Source: Bremerella alba
Lineage (GTDB): Bacteria; Planctomycetota; Planctomycetia; Pirellulales; Pirellulaceae
DNA length: 64,000 bases
Direction: 5' to 3'
NCBI RefSeq assembly: GCF_013618625.1
Contig: NZ_JABRWO010000007.1
Span: 124,001 to 188,000 of the forward strand
Shown: positions 9,650 through 20,357 of the stretch, piece by piece
Position numbering within the stretch: the stretch's first letter is position 1
Layout of the letters: each line of letters opens with the position of its first letter
The notes under the pieces: generated by a model
The model's input: the letters and a program-made list of their open reading frames with translations, nothing else
What the model was told of the DNA's origin: nothing
The model's database searches: none
Program-made: the position numbers and the translations under genes

Positions 9650-12600
9650 ATGCGTAAAACAATCCTTTCACTTGTAGTTTGTCTTGGCCTGTGCTGGTCG
9701 GGGCAAGGTCATGCCCAGACGTTGCCACTTGAAAAAGGAGATCGCATCTCCATCATCGGCAACACGACAGCCGATCGCATGCAACATCACGGCTGGCTAG
9801 AAACCTACATTCAGGCGACCCATCCGGAATTGAACCTGACGTTTCGTAACTTGGCCTTCCCAGGCGACGAGTTGAAGCTTCGGCCGCGTGAAGACAACTT
9901 TGGCAGTCCAGACGAGTGGCTCGCGAAAAGCAAAACGGATGTCGTGTTCGCGTTCTTCGGCTACAACGAGGCCCTCAAGGGCCCGCAATCAGTAGACGGC
10001 TTCAAGAAGGATCTGGCCGAAGTCATTGATGGGATGCGTTCCCAAAAATACAACGGCAAGTCGGCCCCGAAGATCGTCATGTTCTCGCCGATCGCCCACG
10101 AAAACCTATATAGCCGACATCTGCCCGATGGCTCGCAGAACAATCCGAACTTGAAGCTCTATACCGACGCCATGCGTGAAGTGTGTCAGGCCAAAGAAGT
10201 TTTGTTTGTAGATCTCTTTACCCCGTCGCAAAAACTGTACTCCAATGCAGAAAAGCCGCTCACGATGAACGGCATTCACCTGCTGGATCACGGTAACCGA
10301 GCGATTGCCGAGGTGATCACTACCGAGTTGTTCGGCAAGGGTGTGCCGGATGCTAACTCAGACGAGATCGCTAAGCTACGCGAAGCAATCCTTGAGAAGA
10401 ATTACTATTGGTTTAGTCGTTATCGTGTTGTCGACGGATATAACGTGTTCGGCGGTCGTTCCAAGCTGGCCTGGTTTGGGCAATCGAATGCAGACGTCAT
10501 GCTCCGCGAGATGGAGATCTTCGACGTGATGACCGCCAACCGCGATAAACGCGTGTGGGCGGTAGCCCAAGGGGGTGACCTGGAAGTTAAGGACGACAAT
10601 ATTCCGGAAGAATTAGTCGTTAAATCGAACCGCGAAGGTGACCTGTCCGACGGACGTTTTTCGTATAACACCGCCGAAGAGGGCCTGAAGAAGCTGGAGA
10701 TGCACAAAGACTTGCAAGCCAACGTCTTTGCATCCGAAGAGATGTTCCCGGAATTGATCAACCCGGTTCAACTAGCTGTGGATCCTAACGGCCACTTGTA
10801 TGCGTCGGTCTGGCCGAGCTATCCCCACTGGAACCCAACCGAGCCCCGCCGGGACCGTATCCTCTGCCTACCAGATGACAATGGAGATGGCGTCGCAGAT
10901 CGCTGTGTGACCTTCGCCGATGGGTTGAATAGTGTGACCGGCTTTGAATTCTGGGGGGGCGGAATGATTGTTGCCTCGCTACCGGAGTTGTGGTTCCTGA
11001 AGGATACCGACGGGGATATGAAAGCGGACGTTAAGGTTCGTCTCTTGCAGGGTCTTTCCAGTGCTGACTCTCATCACTCGGCCAATGCCATGGTGTTTGG
11101 TCCTGACGGTTGGATCTATTGGTCGCGAGGGATCTTCAATGTCGCCACCATGGAAACGCCAACGCAAACCTATCGTTCGACCAAAAGCGGCGTACATCGC
11201 TTTAATCCGCGGACCTTCGAGATGGAATTCCATTTCCCGATCGGTCCGAATCCACACGGTGACGTCATCGATCAATGGGGTTATCAGTTCGCAAACGACG
11301 GAACCTCCGGTACCGGTTCCTACGTCGATATTGGCAAGGGGATTAGCAACAAGCAATGGTTCGACAAACGCGTACGCCCCGTCGCTGCTACCGGTATTCT
11401 GGGCAGCAGTCACTTTCCAGAGGAGATGCAGGGCAACTTTCTTATCTGTAACTGCATCGGTTTTCTGGGCGTCTTAAATCACAAGATTGAATACAACGGA
11501 GCCGATATTCGAGCAACAGAAGTCGATCCCATCCTCGTGTCTTCCGACCCCAACTTCCGCCCTAGTGACGTGGAAATCGGTTCCGATGGCGCTCTGTACG
11601 TTGCCGACTGGGCAAACGCCTTGATTGGTCACATGCAGCACAATATGCGTGACCCCAACCGTGATCATCAGCATGGTCGTATTTTTCGCGTCACGGCGAA
11701 GGACCGCCCGTTGATCGAACCCGTTCGTCTCAAGGACAAGCCACTTCCGGAAGTCCTTGCCGCATTTCACGCGAAGGAAAACGCGACTCGCTATCGTGCA
11801 CGCATCGAACTGAGCGGTCGCGATTCCGAAGAAGTGCAAACCGCCATTGAAAACTTCGTATCCGAAAAAGACGTTCACGATCCAGAAGACGCTCAAGCAA
11901 TGCTTGAGTGTTTGTGGACTTTGGAAGGGCATGGATTCTCGAACATCGACCTGGTTAAAACGGTATTTCAGGCCAATGAACCGCGTGTTCGTGCGGCTGC
12001 TATCCGTACGCTCGGTCATTGGTCCGACTCCGTCGATGGCTGGGAGCCCATCTTAGTTGCCGCCGCGAGCGATCCTTCGCCGCTGGTTCGTGCCGAGGCG
12101 ATCAAATCGGCTGTCGCGTTCACCGGGCCAGCTGCTGCCGAAGCCGTCTTCCTGGCTGCATCCCAAGAGATGGATCCGGAACTATCGCGGCTCTTGCAGT
12201 ATGCCCAAAGCCAGATTGACGTCGATAAAATGATCGCCGAAGCGATCCGCTCGGGTCATAAGCTTTCACCAGCAGCGACCACCTATGCCTTGGAAAAAGC
12301 CAGCTCCGATCTACTGTTGAAACTCGATCGCACCGACGAGGTTTACAGGGCGATTCTTAGTCGCAGCGGAATTGGGGCTAAGTATCGAGAAGAAGCGATT
12401 TCCGTTTTGGCTGCCAAGAACAATCGCTCCTCGATGGGTGAGCTGGTTGCGTGGGTTACTACCGCGGAAAGCAAAAATCTACCTAGTTTGTTCGACCTGG
12501 CAAACATGCTTCCAAAAGCGAATCAGGCCGACCTCATCAAGTCACAGGACTTACTAGAAAAACTGGCCTCGACAACCACATCGCCAGTGGTTCGTCGGGC

Positions 12601-14572
12601 TGCTTATGCCAGCTGGATTCAAAGCGGGGCCGCCGAAGCAGCTTGGGAGCATGCCTCTCAGTCGCCTGCCCAGATGGCAGACCTGTTACAGACAGCTCGC
12701 TCGCTCAGCAACTCAGCTGAAGCAACTCCGCTGTACGCCAAGATCCGTCCGCTCATGTTCGAGTTGCCTGCGTCTTTTCGACCTGAAAGCGGCTCCATTG
12801 CCGGCGACGGACCTGCCGTTGCATTCGACTATTACGAACCCAACCCGGCCAAGAACGTAGCCATTGAAACGCTCAATGCGAAGAAGCCGAAGTTCTCTGG
12901 CCGCATGGACAACTTTAACAAGTATGTTTCCAAGGGACGAAAAGATTCGTTTGCTACTAAGCAAACGGCTTCGATCATTGCTCCTGTGGCAGGCGACTAC
13001 AAGTTCTACATTGTCTCTGATGACGGCTCGCGTTTGTACATCAACGGCAAAATGCTGATCAACAACGACGGTCTGCACGGTATGTCCGAAAAAAGTGGCA
13101 AGGTCACTCTGACGGCCGGACCTCACGAGATTGTCGTGACCTACTTCGACAATGGTGGCGGGGACGGGCTTCGGGTGATGTGGGAAGCTCCTGGCATCAA
13201 GAAGCAAGTGATTCCCACTTCCGCGCTTCGTGCGGCGGGCCAAGCCGATCTTCGCGTTGCCGCCATTCAAGCCATCACGGCATGGCCAGGACACCAGGAC
13301 GAAAAGATTGCTGACTTCGCCAAGCTATCGCAGTCTGATGAGCTAACGGCCGCCAGCTTAGAAGCATTGACTAGTTTTGCTCCTAGTGCGGTTGCCGAGA
13401 AACTTTCGCCTGAAGATCAATCGAAAGTGTTGGTTACTCTTTTGATTCAAGCCGACAAGGCCTCGCCAGTCCAACGACAATCCAAGCAGTACGCCAAGGT
13501 ACTTGCTCTCGGGGAAGCCCTTGTCGCCAAGAGCGTGGCCCCAAACAGTGGTTCGCTCAATCGACAACTCGTTGATCTGCGAAACAGCATTCCTGTAACC
13601 GCCGATCCCAAAATGATGGCAATGGGAAAAGAGATTTTCCTACGCGAGAGCCACTGCTCTACCTGCCATCAGCCGCACGGCCAAGGCCTTCCGAATCTTT
13701 ATCCTCCGATCGACGGAAGCCTTTGGACAACCGGATCGGAAGATCGCCTGATCGCCCTGGCTCTGGATGGAATGCACGGCACCATCGAGGTGAAAGGGAA
13801 GACTTACAGCAGTCCTCCATTACCACCGATGACTGGCTTCCGACAGCTTTTGAATGACGAGGAAGTTGCGGCCGTGCTGACCTATGTCCGCAATTCCTGG
13901 TCGAATCGTGCCAAACCGATTACTCCGTCCCAAGTCGCCAAGATCCGAGCGATTGACCGCGGTGACGCCAACTTCTGGCACGTCAACGACCTGATGGCTA
14001 AGTATCCTCTGGAAGATGGTCGTAAGCCGATCGAATCTACCGGCGACAGCTGGGTTCCCAAGTTCGTTAAACAGTGGAAGAACGAAGACCTGGATCCGAA
14101 AAAGGTTGACGCAAGCAAGCGTAACTTCGTCGTCGGCCAGGTTTACTTCAATCGCCTCGGCTGTGCTCAGTGTCATCAGATCAACGACAAGGGTGGCAAC
14201 TTCGGGCCTGACCTGACCCGTCTAGGAACGGATAAGGCAACTGCCGCCCATATTCTGGAATCAATCGCTGATCCCGCTAAAAAGATCGACGATAAATACC
14301 AGATGCAAACGATTCTGACGATCGACGGTAAGGTTATCTCCGGCATGGCGATCGCTGATCGCCCTGATCGCCTGGTGTTGATTACGGATCCAGAACAACC
14401 TGACAAGCCAGTCACGATCATGAAAGAAGATATCGAGGAGCGATCCAACACGGCTTCCACGATTATGCCAGGCGGTATGTTGAACTGGCTGACCGAGGAA
14501 GAGATTTACGATCTTGCTGCGTTCGTTCTGGCGGGTGGCAAAGAAGAGGACAAGCTCTTCCAAGACAAGTAA
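9650..14572 (+). CDS. Giant PVC-type haem protein: SGNH + dehydrogenase + HEAT + PA14 + two cytochrome c domains
   Basis: A 1640-aa exported protein. Domains in order: signal peptide (1-23); SGNH/GDSL-like domain (about 28-230, starting ISIIGNTTADRM and ending NGIHLLDHGNRA); PQQ-like beta-propeller membrane-bound dehydrogenase domain (about 360-690; LINPVQLAVDPNGHLY, DDNGDGVADR); HEAT-like helical repeats (about 740-1040); PA14 carbohydrate-binding-like domain (about 1065-1205; YIVSDDGSRLYINGK); cytochrome c domain with C1336-STC-H1340; and a second with C1505-AQC-H1509. The combination suggests oxidation of a sugar or glycan with electron transfer through the two haems, outside the cytoplasmic membrane. 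It lies 183 bp after the FecR-LamG gene. A strong terminator follows. Confidence 0.9.
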   Translation: MRKTILSLVVCLGLCWSGQGHAQTLPLEKGDRISIIGNTTADRMQHHGWLETYIQATHPELNLTFRNLAFPGDELKLRPREDNFGSPDEWLAKSKTDVVFAFFGYNEALKGPQSVDGFKKDLAEVIDGMRSQKYNGKSAPKIVMFSPIAHENLYSRHLPDGSQNNPNLKLYTDAMREVCQAKEVLFVDLFTPSQKLYSNAEKPLTMNGIHLLDHGNRAIAEVITTELFGKGVPDANSDEIAKLREAILEKNYYWFSRYRVVDGYNVFGGRSKLAWFGQSNADVMLREMEIFDVMTANRDKRVWAVAQGGDLEVKDDNIPEELVVKSNREGDLSDGRFSYNTAEEGLKKLEMHKDLQANVFASEEMFPELINPVQLAVDPNGHLYASVWPSYPHWNPTEPRRDRILCLPDDNGDGVADRCVTFADGLNSVTGFEFWGGGMIVASLPELWFLKDTDGDMKADVKVRLLQGLSSADSHHSANAMVFGPDGWIYWSRGIFNVATMETPTQTYRSTKSGVHRFNPRTFEMEFHFPIGPNPHGDVIDQWGYQFANDGTSGTGSYVDIGKGISNKQWFDKRVRPVAATGILGSSHFPEEMQGNFLICNCIGFLGVLNHKIEYNGADIRATEVDPILVSSDPNFRPSDVEIGSDGALYVADWANALIGHMQHNMRDPNRDHQHGRIFRVTAKDRPLIEPVRLKDKPLPEVLAAFHAKENATRYRARIELSGRDSEEVQTAIENFVSEKDVHDPEDAQAMLECLWTLEGHGFSNIDLVKTVFQANEPRVRAAAIRTLGHWSDSVDGWEPILVAAASDPSPLVRAEAIKSAVAFTGPAAAEAVFLAASQEMDPELSRLLQYAQSQIDVDKMIAEAIRSGHKLSPAATTYALEKASSDLLLKLDRTDEVYRAILSRSGIGAKYREEAISVLAAKNNRSSMGELVAWVTTAESKNLPSLFDLANMLPKANQADLIKSQDLLEKLASTTTSPVVRRAAYASWIQSGAAEAAWEHASQSPAQMADLLQTARSLSNSAEATPLYAKIRPLMFELPASFRPESGSIAGDGPAVAFDYYEPNPAKNVAIETLNAKKPKFSGRMDNFNKYVSKGRKDSFATKQTASIIAPVAGDYKFYIVSDDGSRLYINGKMLINNDGLHGMSEKSGKVTLTAGPHEIVVTYFDNGGGDGLRVMWEAPGIKKQVIPTSALRAAGQADLRVAAIQAITAWPGHQDEKIADFAKLSQSDELTAASLEALTSFAPSAVAEKLSPEDQSKVLVTLLIQADKASPVQRQSKQYAKVLALGEALVAKSVAPNSGSLNRQLVDLRNSIPVTADPKMMAMGKEIFLRESHCSTCHQPHGQGLPNLYPPIDGSLWTTGSEDRLIALALDGMHGTIEVKGKTYSSPPLPPMTGFRQLLNDEEVAAVLTYVRNSWSNRAKPITPSQVAKIRAIDRGDANFWHVNDLMAKYPLEDGRKPIESTGDSWVPKFVKQWKNEDLDPKKVDASKRNFVVGQVYFNRLGCAQCHQINDKGGNFGPDLTRLGTDKATAAHILESIADPAKKIDDKYQMQTILTIDGKVISGMAIADRPDRLVLITDPEQPDKPVTIMKEDIEERSNTASTIMPGGMLNWLTEEEIYDLAAFVLAGGKEEDKLFQDK

Positions 14573-14601
14573 TCGCTTCGAAGACAATGACTCGATCCAT
14601 C

Positions 14602-14636
14602 AAGTGCCTGCCGCGTGCCATACGCAGCAGGCACTT
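14602..14636 (+). terminator. Rho-independent terminator after the 9650-14572 gene
   Basis: A perfect 10-bp stem AAGTGCCTGC/GCAGGCACTT with a 15-nt loop, continuing into a run of T residues, 30 bp after the stop codon. Confidence 0.85.
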
Positions 14637-14740
14637 TTTTTGTGTTCACCGACCATCACATGTCAGCATATCTCACCTGGGTAGGATTTCGATTCCAGGA
14701 CAACCCTTCGCAGAGAGAAATGGCTAGCAACCTACAAAAA

Positions 14741-14769
14741 GAAACGCCGAAGGTTAACTTCGGCGTTTC
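14741..14769 (-). terminator. Terminator of the Gfo/Idh gene
   Basis: A perfect 12-bp stem GAAACGCCGAAG/CTTCGGCGTTTC with a 5-nt loop. Read on the minus strand it is followed by TTTTTG, and it lies 34 bp downstream of the oxidoreductase stop codon. Confidence 0.85.
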
Positions 14770-14802
14770 ATGCTTTTCAATTGATTGAGATCCTCAACCG
14801 AC

Positions 14803-16251
14803 TTATACCTTCGCGGCCTCGGGAATCTCGAATCCCTTGCGATTAGGATCCTTAAGAAGCTCGTTGGCGTCTTCAGCATGGTCGCCGGTGTGGAGTTCCG
14901 TTTCTGGGTCAAATGTCAGCATTGGACCAACGGTGTACTTCTCGCTGTCTTTGACGCCGACCCCTTTGTCCATGACCTCATGCAGTCGGCCGAAGTGTTC
15001 AGCAGCATCTTGGTTATCGCCGAACTTGCCTGCTTTAGCGTTGAAGGGGACTTCTTCGCCCAAGCGGTACGAATTGTTCATCAAATGCCCAAGCACGCAA
15101 GCATAGTGGGCATCGTCCACGTTTCCGTTGGCCATGCTGGGGTCGTTGGCGCGAACGGCGGAGATAAAGCTACCCCAGTTGCCGCCAGGTGTGACATCGC
15201 CACGACCGACCTTCACTTTTTCGCCTTTGTCACTTCCCTTCGGATAGTAAAGGCCACGAACGATACGTCCGCCGTCCTCGAAGTAGTATTCGTTTTCGAC
15301 CTGACGTTCATACTTGTCGTAGTTCACATTGCGGACATTGAAGTACACGTACTGGCCGTTGGGATACTCGGCCATGGCAAACATCGTATTGGGTGTTTCG
15401 CCTTGGTCATCCCATTTGAAACGACCGCCAATGGCCATCGCACGAACAGGGTGCGTCTGATCTTTATCGATGGCCCACCGGGCAACATCCAACTGGTGCG
15501 TTCCCTGATTATTCAAGTCGCCGTTGCCAGTCTTCCAGAACCAGTGCCAGTCGTACGGATGATAGTTGGCATGGTAATCCTCGATGACGGCAGGCCCCTG
15601 CCATAGATTCCAATCCAAGTTTTCAGGAGGCTGCGATACCGAGTCGAAACCAATTCCACCACGTGGCTTGCAACAGTAACCGTAAGCAATCTTTAGTTTG
15701 CCCCACTTGCCTGCCTGAATGGCTTCGTGCAATCCGGCTATTCCTGCATCACTTCGTCGCTGCGTACCGTGCTGAACCACAACGCCATACTTCTTCTGGG
15801 CTTCGACAGCGACCCGACCTTCCGCGACATCGTGGCTCATGGGCTTTTCCACGTAGACGTGCTTGCCAGCTTGGGCAGCCCAAATCGTGATAAGCGAGTG
15901 CCAGTGGTTGGGCGTCGCGACAGAAATGGCGTCCAAGTTCGGATCGTCGAGTGCTTCGCGGACATCGCGAACACCTTTCACTTTGAACTTGCCGTTGGCT
16001 CTCTCTTGAACGGCTTTCACCGTGCGGGCAAGGACTTTTTCATCAGGATCGATGAGATAAGCGATTTCGACATTATCTTGGCCGAACCATCCGTCGATGT
16101 GACTCTTGCCACGACCGTTCAACCCGGCGACGGCGATTCGTACTCGATCGTTCGCTCCCTGAACGGCCCCTGAGGCAGCCGTTCCGGTAAGAATGAGACC
16201 CGCTCCGGCGGCACTCGACTGCAGAAAGGTTCGACGATTGACCAACGTCAT
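14803..16251 (-). CDS. Gfo/Idh/MocA family oxidoreductase, Tat-exported
   Basis: A 482-aa NAD(P)-dependent oxidoreductase. The ATG at 16251 is preferred over an in-frame ATG 63 bp upstream because it is preceded by GGAG at 6-nt spacing and begins MTLVNRRTFLQSSAAGAG, a Tat signal. The Rossmann fold starts at about residue 38 (IRIAVAGLNGRGKSHIDGW in the protein as VRIAVAGLNGRGKSH), with the family lysine in HVYVEKPMSHDVAEG and the C-terminal domain pieces WHWFWKTGNGDLNNQGTHQLD and MFAMAEYPNGQYVYF. Exported family members are numerous in Planctomycetes and presumably act on sugars or inositols; the substrate cannot be read from sequence. The gene is monocistronic with its own terminator. Confidence 0.9.
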   Translation of the reverse strand: MTLVNRRTFLQSSAAGAGLILTGTAASGAVQGANDRVRIAVAGLNGRGKSHIDGWFGQDNVEIAYLIDPDEKVLARTVKAVQERANGKFKVKGVRDVREALDDPNLDAISVATPNHWHSLITIWAAQAGKHVYVEKPMSHDVAEGRVAVEAQKKYGVVVQHGTQRRSDAGIAGLHEAIQAGKWGKLKIAYGYCCKPRGGIGFDSVSQPPENLDWNLWQGPAVIEDYHANYHPYDWHWFWKTGNGDLNNQGTHQLDVARWAIDKDQTHPVRAMAIGGRFKWDDQGETPNTMFAMAEYPNGQYVYFNVRNVNYDKYERQVENEYYFEDGGRIVRGLYYPKGSDKGEKVKVGRGDVTPGGNWGSFISAVRANDPSMANGNVDDAHYACVLGHLMNNSYRLGEEVPFNAKAGKFGDNQDAAEHFGRLHEVMDKGVGVKDSEKYTVGPMLTFDPETELHTGDHAEDANELLKDPNRKGFEIPEAAKV

Positions 16252-16517
16252 GGCAAGCTCCGTATTAGGAAGATGAGAATTGTGTGGGAAGGACACGCTC
16301 GCAAGCATGTTCAATGCAGGTGAGCCCTATTCTGACCATTCTTGATGATCACGTCAAATTTCTGAGTTTGCGCATTAATGTCATCTGCAAGGTAAAAACG
16401 GCTCTCTGGCATCTTTTTCAATTGACCTATCCGTAAAAGCCGATCTAATATAAGACATCCCGCCCAAATAAGGCTCGTGCCCCCCTGACCTACCTTCTGA
16501 CCTCACCCAGCCAAGCG

Positions 16518-18959
16518 ATGATGCCCCGACTGCTAGCTCATCTTATTCCCTCGACCCTGCTTCTTGGTTTGTGCATACCTACTTTAGGACTCGCCGAACC
16601 GGCACATCGGCCATTCTCTGAAGAAATTGGGCCGTTCGTGCAGAAGCATTGCGTCCGGTGCCATGGCCCTGAGACACAAGACGGAGACTTCCGAGTCGAT
16701 ACCTTGTCGGAAGATGTCGGTGCGGCAGGCTCGGCGAAGCGTTGGCGGGAAGTCATCGAAAAAATCAACAATGGCGAGATGCCTCCGGAAGACGAGCCCG
16801 ATCGCCCTACCGCGGAACAAGGTGCCGTGGTCGTCGAGTGGTTGGCTGCCCGCATTGACGAAGGCCGCTCGGCTCGATTGGCCAAGCGGGAACCTGTTTC
16901 GTTTCACCGCCTGAGCCGCGTCGAATATGCCAATACGGTCGAAGATCTGTTAGGTGTTCGGTATGGCGTGGCGGATCCAGGCGGACTGAATGAGGACGCC
17001 GAGTACCACGGCTTCGAGCGCATCGGCTCGGTTCTCTCGCTTTCCGCTTCCCATGTCGAAAAGTACTACGCAGCCGCCGAAGCGATTCTGGACGAAGCCT
17101 ATCCCGATAAACCGATCGAAACGACAATTGTGCGAAAGACGGCTCTCGATCTTCGCGGTGGACCAAGTTCTGAGAAACGCAAACAACTCGAAGAGCAAGG
17201 CCTAGCCGATAAAGTACGCGTCGACATGTGGCCAGGGCATCAACTGCGTGGCGGTCGGCCTGGCCCTGGCAGTGCGATGGTCAAAAACGGTGGCTACTTC
17301 AAAGTTCGTATGCAAGTCAGTGGCATGAAACCGCCTGGAGGTCGCGCACCTCACCTGACATTCTATGCCGAGAAGATCGATCGCCTGTTGTTCGAGCAAG
17401 ACATTCTCGCTCCTGAAGAGGAACCCACGATCGTCCAGTTCACATGCCATCTGCCACCTGGTGCCACAAGCTTTGCAGTGACGAACGATGTCCCTGGCCC
17501 CTCGAATTTGCCGCGGTCAGGTCGCTCTGGAGCTGTTCCGTTTTTCAGTCTTAAGCAAGGCCGTATTCCTTGGCAAATTAAGCTGACCGACGAAGAGGGC
17601 ATCCCCCTCTATCCGTTTTTGATCGTCGACTGGATCGAATGGGAAGGGCCTATCGTTACCGAGGAAGTCCAGGCCAACCGAGCCAAGTACATGCCGACCG
17701 AAGATGGTAATCTTGATCAGGTTCGCCAAAGTATCACACGATTCTGCGAAGATGCGTTCCGTCGTCCGGTTTCCGCTGTGGAAACCCAGCGTTACGTGGC
17801 CATCGCGGCCCAGGAACTCGAGTCTGGGGCAAAGCTACAAGATGCCGTCAAGACGGCCATGCTGGCGGTGATGTGCTCGAAGGACTTTCTGTTTCTGGTC
17901 GAAGGGAACTCCGAGAAGCCAACTGACAACCTGAACGATTTTGAGATTGCCAACCGACTTTCGTACATGCTCTGGAGCACAATGCCAAATGACGAACTTA
18001 TGTCGCTGGCCCACGACGGAAAACTTCGGGACAAAGCGACTCTTAAGCAGCAATTAGAGCGTATGCTGGCCGATCCGCGTGCGGCCAAGTTTAGTGTCGA
18101 GTTTCCACGTCAGTGGCTTCAGATGCACAATCTCGGCGTATTCCCTCCCGATCAAAAGCTTTACCCGGAATACGATCCTCATCTGGAACGAAGTATGCGA
18201 GGTGAAACGACGGCCTTCTTCCAGGAAGTGCTGGACCGAAATCTCAGCCTTCGTGAATTCCTCGATTCTGACTGGACTATGGTGAATCCGCGTCTGGCCA
18301 TGCACTATGAAATGGACGGGATTGAAAGCGACGATTTTCAACGCGTTAAGCTCGCGAAGGAAGACCACCGAGGTGGTTTGTTGACTCAGGCCGCAATTCT
18401 TTCGCTCACCTCGGACGGCACGCGACACCGTCCCGTTCATCGTGGTGTGTGGGTCATGGAATCGATCTTCGGCAAGTCACCCCCACCCCCACCAGCCAAT
18501 GTCGAACCGATCGAACCGAACCCAGTTGATTCTCCCAAGGCGACCATCCGCATGAAGTTGGAAGCCCATAAACACGATCCCAATTGTGCTGCCTGTCATC
18601 GTAAGATCGACCCCCTTGGCCTGGCGTTTGACAACTTCAATGCGATCGGCCAATGGCGCGACGAAGAGATCGTTCAATCAGGCACCGGCGCAAACCCGAA
18701 AGTCGATTCAAGCGGCGTGCTGCCTGATGGACGTGAGTTTGCTGGGCCGAAAGAGTTTCGTCAGTTGCTGTTGGCCAACGTCGATGACTTCAACAACACG
18801 TTTATTAAAAAACTCGCGACCTATTCTCTTCGCCGCACGATGACTATCGATGATCGGGATGATCTCGCAGCCATTGCGGCCCAAAGCCGCGCCCAGCAGT
18901 ATCAGGTGCGTGACTTAGTTGAAACGTTCGTCCTGTCCGACCTCTTTCAGAAACGGTGA
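16518..18959 (+). CDS. Planctomycete cytochrome protein with DUF1587/DUF1592/DUF1588/DUF1585 domains
   Basis: An 813-aa exported protein. The signal peptide ends near residue 27; the haem motif C45-VRC-H49 follows. Next come the DUF1587 motif (SRVEYANTVEDLLGVRYG), a carbohydrate-binding-like middle region, the DUF1592 region (AFRRPVSAVETQRYV, LSYMLWSTMPNDEL), DUF1588 (TSDGTRHRPVHRGVWVMESI, then DPNCAACHRKIDPLGLAFDNF with a second CxxCH) and DUF1585 at the end (YSLRRTMTIDDRDDL). The stop is followed after 3 bp by the DUF1552 gene, the usual partner, so the two are cotranscribed. Biochemical function is not established for the family. Confidence 0.92.
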   Translation: MMPRLLAHLIPSTLLLGLCIPTLGLAEPAHRPFSEEIGPFVQKHCVRCHGPETQDGDFRVDTLSEDVGAAGSAKRWREVIEKINNGEMPPEDEPDRPTAEQGAVVVEWLAARIDEGRSARLAKREPVSFHRLSRVEYANTVEDLLGVRYGVADPGGLNEDAEYHGFERIGSVLSLSASHVEKYYAAAEAILDEAYPDKPIETTIVRKTALDLRGGPSSEKRKQLEEQGLADKVRVDMWPGHQLRGGRPGPGSAMVKNGGYFKVRMQVSGMKPPGGRAPHLTFYAEKIDRLLFEQDILAPEEEPTIVQFTCHLPPGATSFAVTNDVPGPSNLPRSGRSGAVPFFSLKQGRIPWQIKLTDEEGIPLYPFLIVDWIEWEGPIVTEEVQANRAKYMPTEDGNLDQVRQSITRFCEDAFRRPVSAVETQRYVAIAAQELESGAKLQDAVKTAMLAVMCSKDFLFLVEGNSEKPTDNLNDFEIANRLSYMLWSTMPNDELMSLAHDGKLRDKATLKQQLERMLADPRAAKFSVEFPRQWLQMHNLGVFPPDQKLYPEYDPHLERSMRGETTAFFQEVLDRNLSLREFLDSDWTMVNPRLAMHYEMDGIESDDFQRVKLAKEDHRGGLLTQAAILSLTSDGTRHRPVHRGVWVMESIFGKSPPPPPANVEPIEPNPVDSPKATIRMKLEAHKHDPNCAACHRKIDPLGLAFDNFNAIGQWRDEEIVQSGTGANPKVDSSGVLPDGREFAGPKEFRQLLLANVDDFNNTFIKKLATYSLRRTMTIDDRDDLAAIAAQSRAQQYQVRDLVETFVLSDLFQKR

Positions 18960-18962
18960 CCC

Positions 18963-20357
18963 ATGGCCAACTTCAATTCACGACGATGGAAGATCAATCG
19001 GCGACACGTGCTCCGGGGGATGGGTGCCAGTATGGCCTTGCCACTAATGCAGTGCATGGCTCCGGGCCAACTAATGGCCGAGGAAAAGTCGGCCTCCCAG
19101 CAAGGGCCAACCCAACCAAAGCGTGCGGTCTTCATCTATGTGCCCAATGGCGTTAACACACTCACCTGGCAAATCCAGAAAGCAGGAGCCGACTACGAGC
19201 TGACCGGCCCGATGAAATCGCTTGAGGAGCATCGCCAGCAGATAACTCCAATCAGCGGGCTCTATCACCCCAATGGCATCGGCCAGGCTCATGAATGCGA
19301 TAAAATCTGGCTTACTTCCGCTAAGATCAGCCAAGAAGGGGGTGCCTTCCGGAACTCGATCTCTGCCGATCAGATGATGGCGGAAGTTACCTCCCAGCAC
19401 ACACGATTCCCTTCGCTTGAACTGGCCGTAACCGGTGGTACGTTGGGCTGGTCCCGAGATGGTATTCCCCTGCCTGCCGAACGCCGACCACGCGCGATCT
19501 TTGATCGACTGTTTGGCGTAGAAAAGGGTGGCATGGAAGTCGCCAAGCGTAAGCTCAATCGCCGCGGCAGCGTGCTCGATGCCATCCTCGAGGACGCCAC
19601 CAGTTTCCGAGGAAAGATTGGAACTGAAGATCGTAACAAGCTCGACGAATATCTGCATGCCGTCCGCGATGTCGAACTTCGCACGCAGCGTAGCTACGAC
19701 TGGTTGGAAGTTCCCAAGCCTGAGGTAGCCGCCGAGACCAAAGCCAAGCTGACCCGCAACATCCCCAACACGGAAGCCGGCGACCTTTACCGGACCATCT
19801 ACGACTTGATGGTGCTCGCTTTGCGTACCGATATGACGCGTGTCATCACTTGCATGAGCGGCAGCGAAAGCAACGGGCTGGCGATTCCTGAAATCGGGGT
19901 CGCTCAATCACGGCATGAACTCTCGCATCACAACGGCGATCCGGAACAGTTACGTCGCCTAACGGAAACCGATACGTTCCTCGTTCAGCAATTCTCGTAC
20001 TTCCTAAATCGGCTGAAATCGTATCAGGAAGAGAACCAAACCCTGCTCGACAGCACGATGGTTCTCTTTGGTAGCGGCATGGCGTATGGTCACAGTCACG
20101 GAAATGCCAACCTACCGATGGTGCTCGCTGGCGGATCCTCGATGGGCCTGAAGCACGGATCGCACGTCGACTATAACCTGCCTACACTTGGGCAGTACAA
20201 CATGGAAGAGTCGAAGAAGCACTATCACGTCTGCTCGCGTCCGGTCGATGGTGATGCTCATTTGAGTAACTTGCTACTGACGATGATGCAACGTATGGAC
20301 GTCAAGGTCGATCAATTCGGCGATAGCCACCGTGTAATGACAGAACTAATGGGGTAA
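18963..20357 (+). CDS. DUF1552 domain protein, Tat-exported
   Basis: A 464-aa protein with an N-terminal Tat signal ([18 protein letters not shown], about residues 13-31). Typical DUF1552 pieces follow: [58 protein letters not shown] and [20 protein letters not shown]. It overlaps nothing but lies 3 bp after the DUF1592 cytochrome gene and abuts the 20358 gene, giving a tight three-gene operon. The family is always paired with DUF1592-type proteins; its catalytic role is unknown. Confidence 0.92.
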   Translation: MANFNSRRWKINRRHVLRGMGASMALPLMQCMAPGQLMAEEKSASQQGPTQPKRAVFIYVPNGVNTLTWQIQKAGADYELTGPMKSLEEHRQQITPISGLYHPNGIGQAHECDKIWLTSAKISQEGGAFRNSISADQMMAEVTSQHTRFPSLELAVTGGTLGWSRDGIPLPAERRPRAIFDRLFGVEKGGMEVAKRKLNRRGSVLDAILEDATSFRGKIGTEDRNKLDEYLHAVRDVELRTQRSYDWLEVPKPEVAAETKAKLTRNIPNTEAGDLYRTIYDLMVLALRTDMTRVITCMSGSESNGLAIPEIGVAQSRHELSHHNGDPEQLRRLTETDTFLVQQFSYFLNRLKSYQEENQTLLDSTMVLFGSGMAYGHSHGNANLPMVLAGGSSMGLKHGSHVDYNLPTLGQYNMEESKKHYHVCSRPVDGDAHLSNLLLTMMQRMDVKVDQFGDSHRVMTELMG

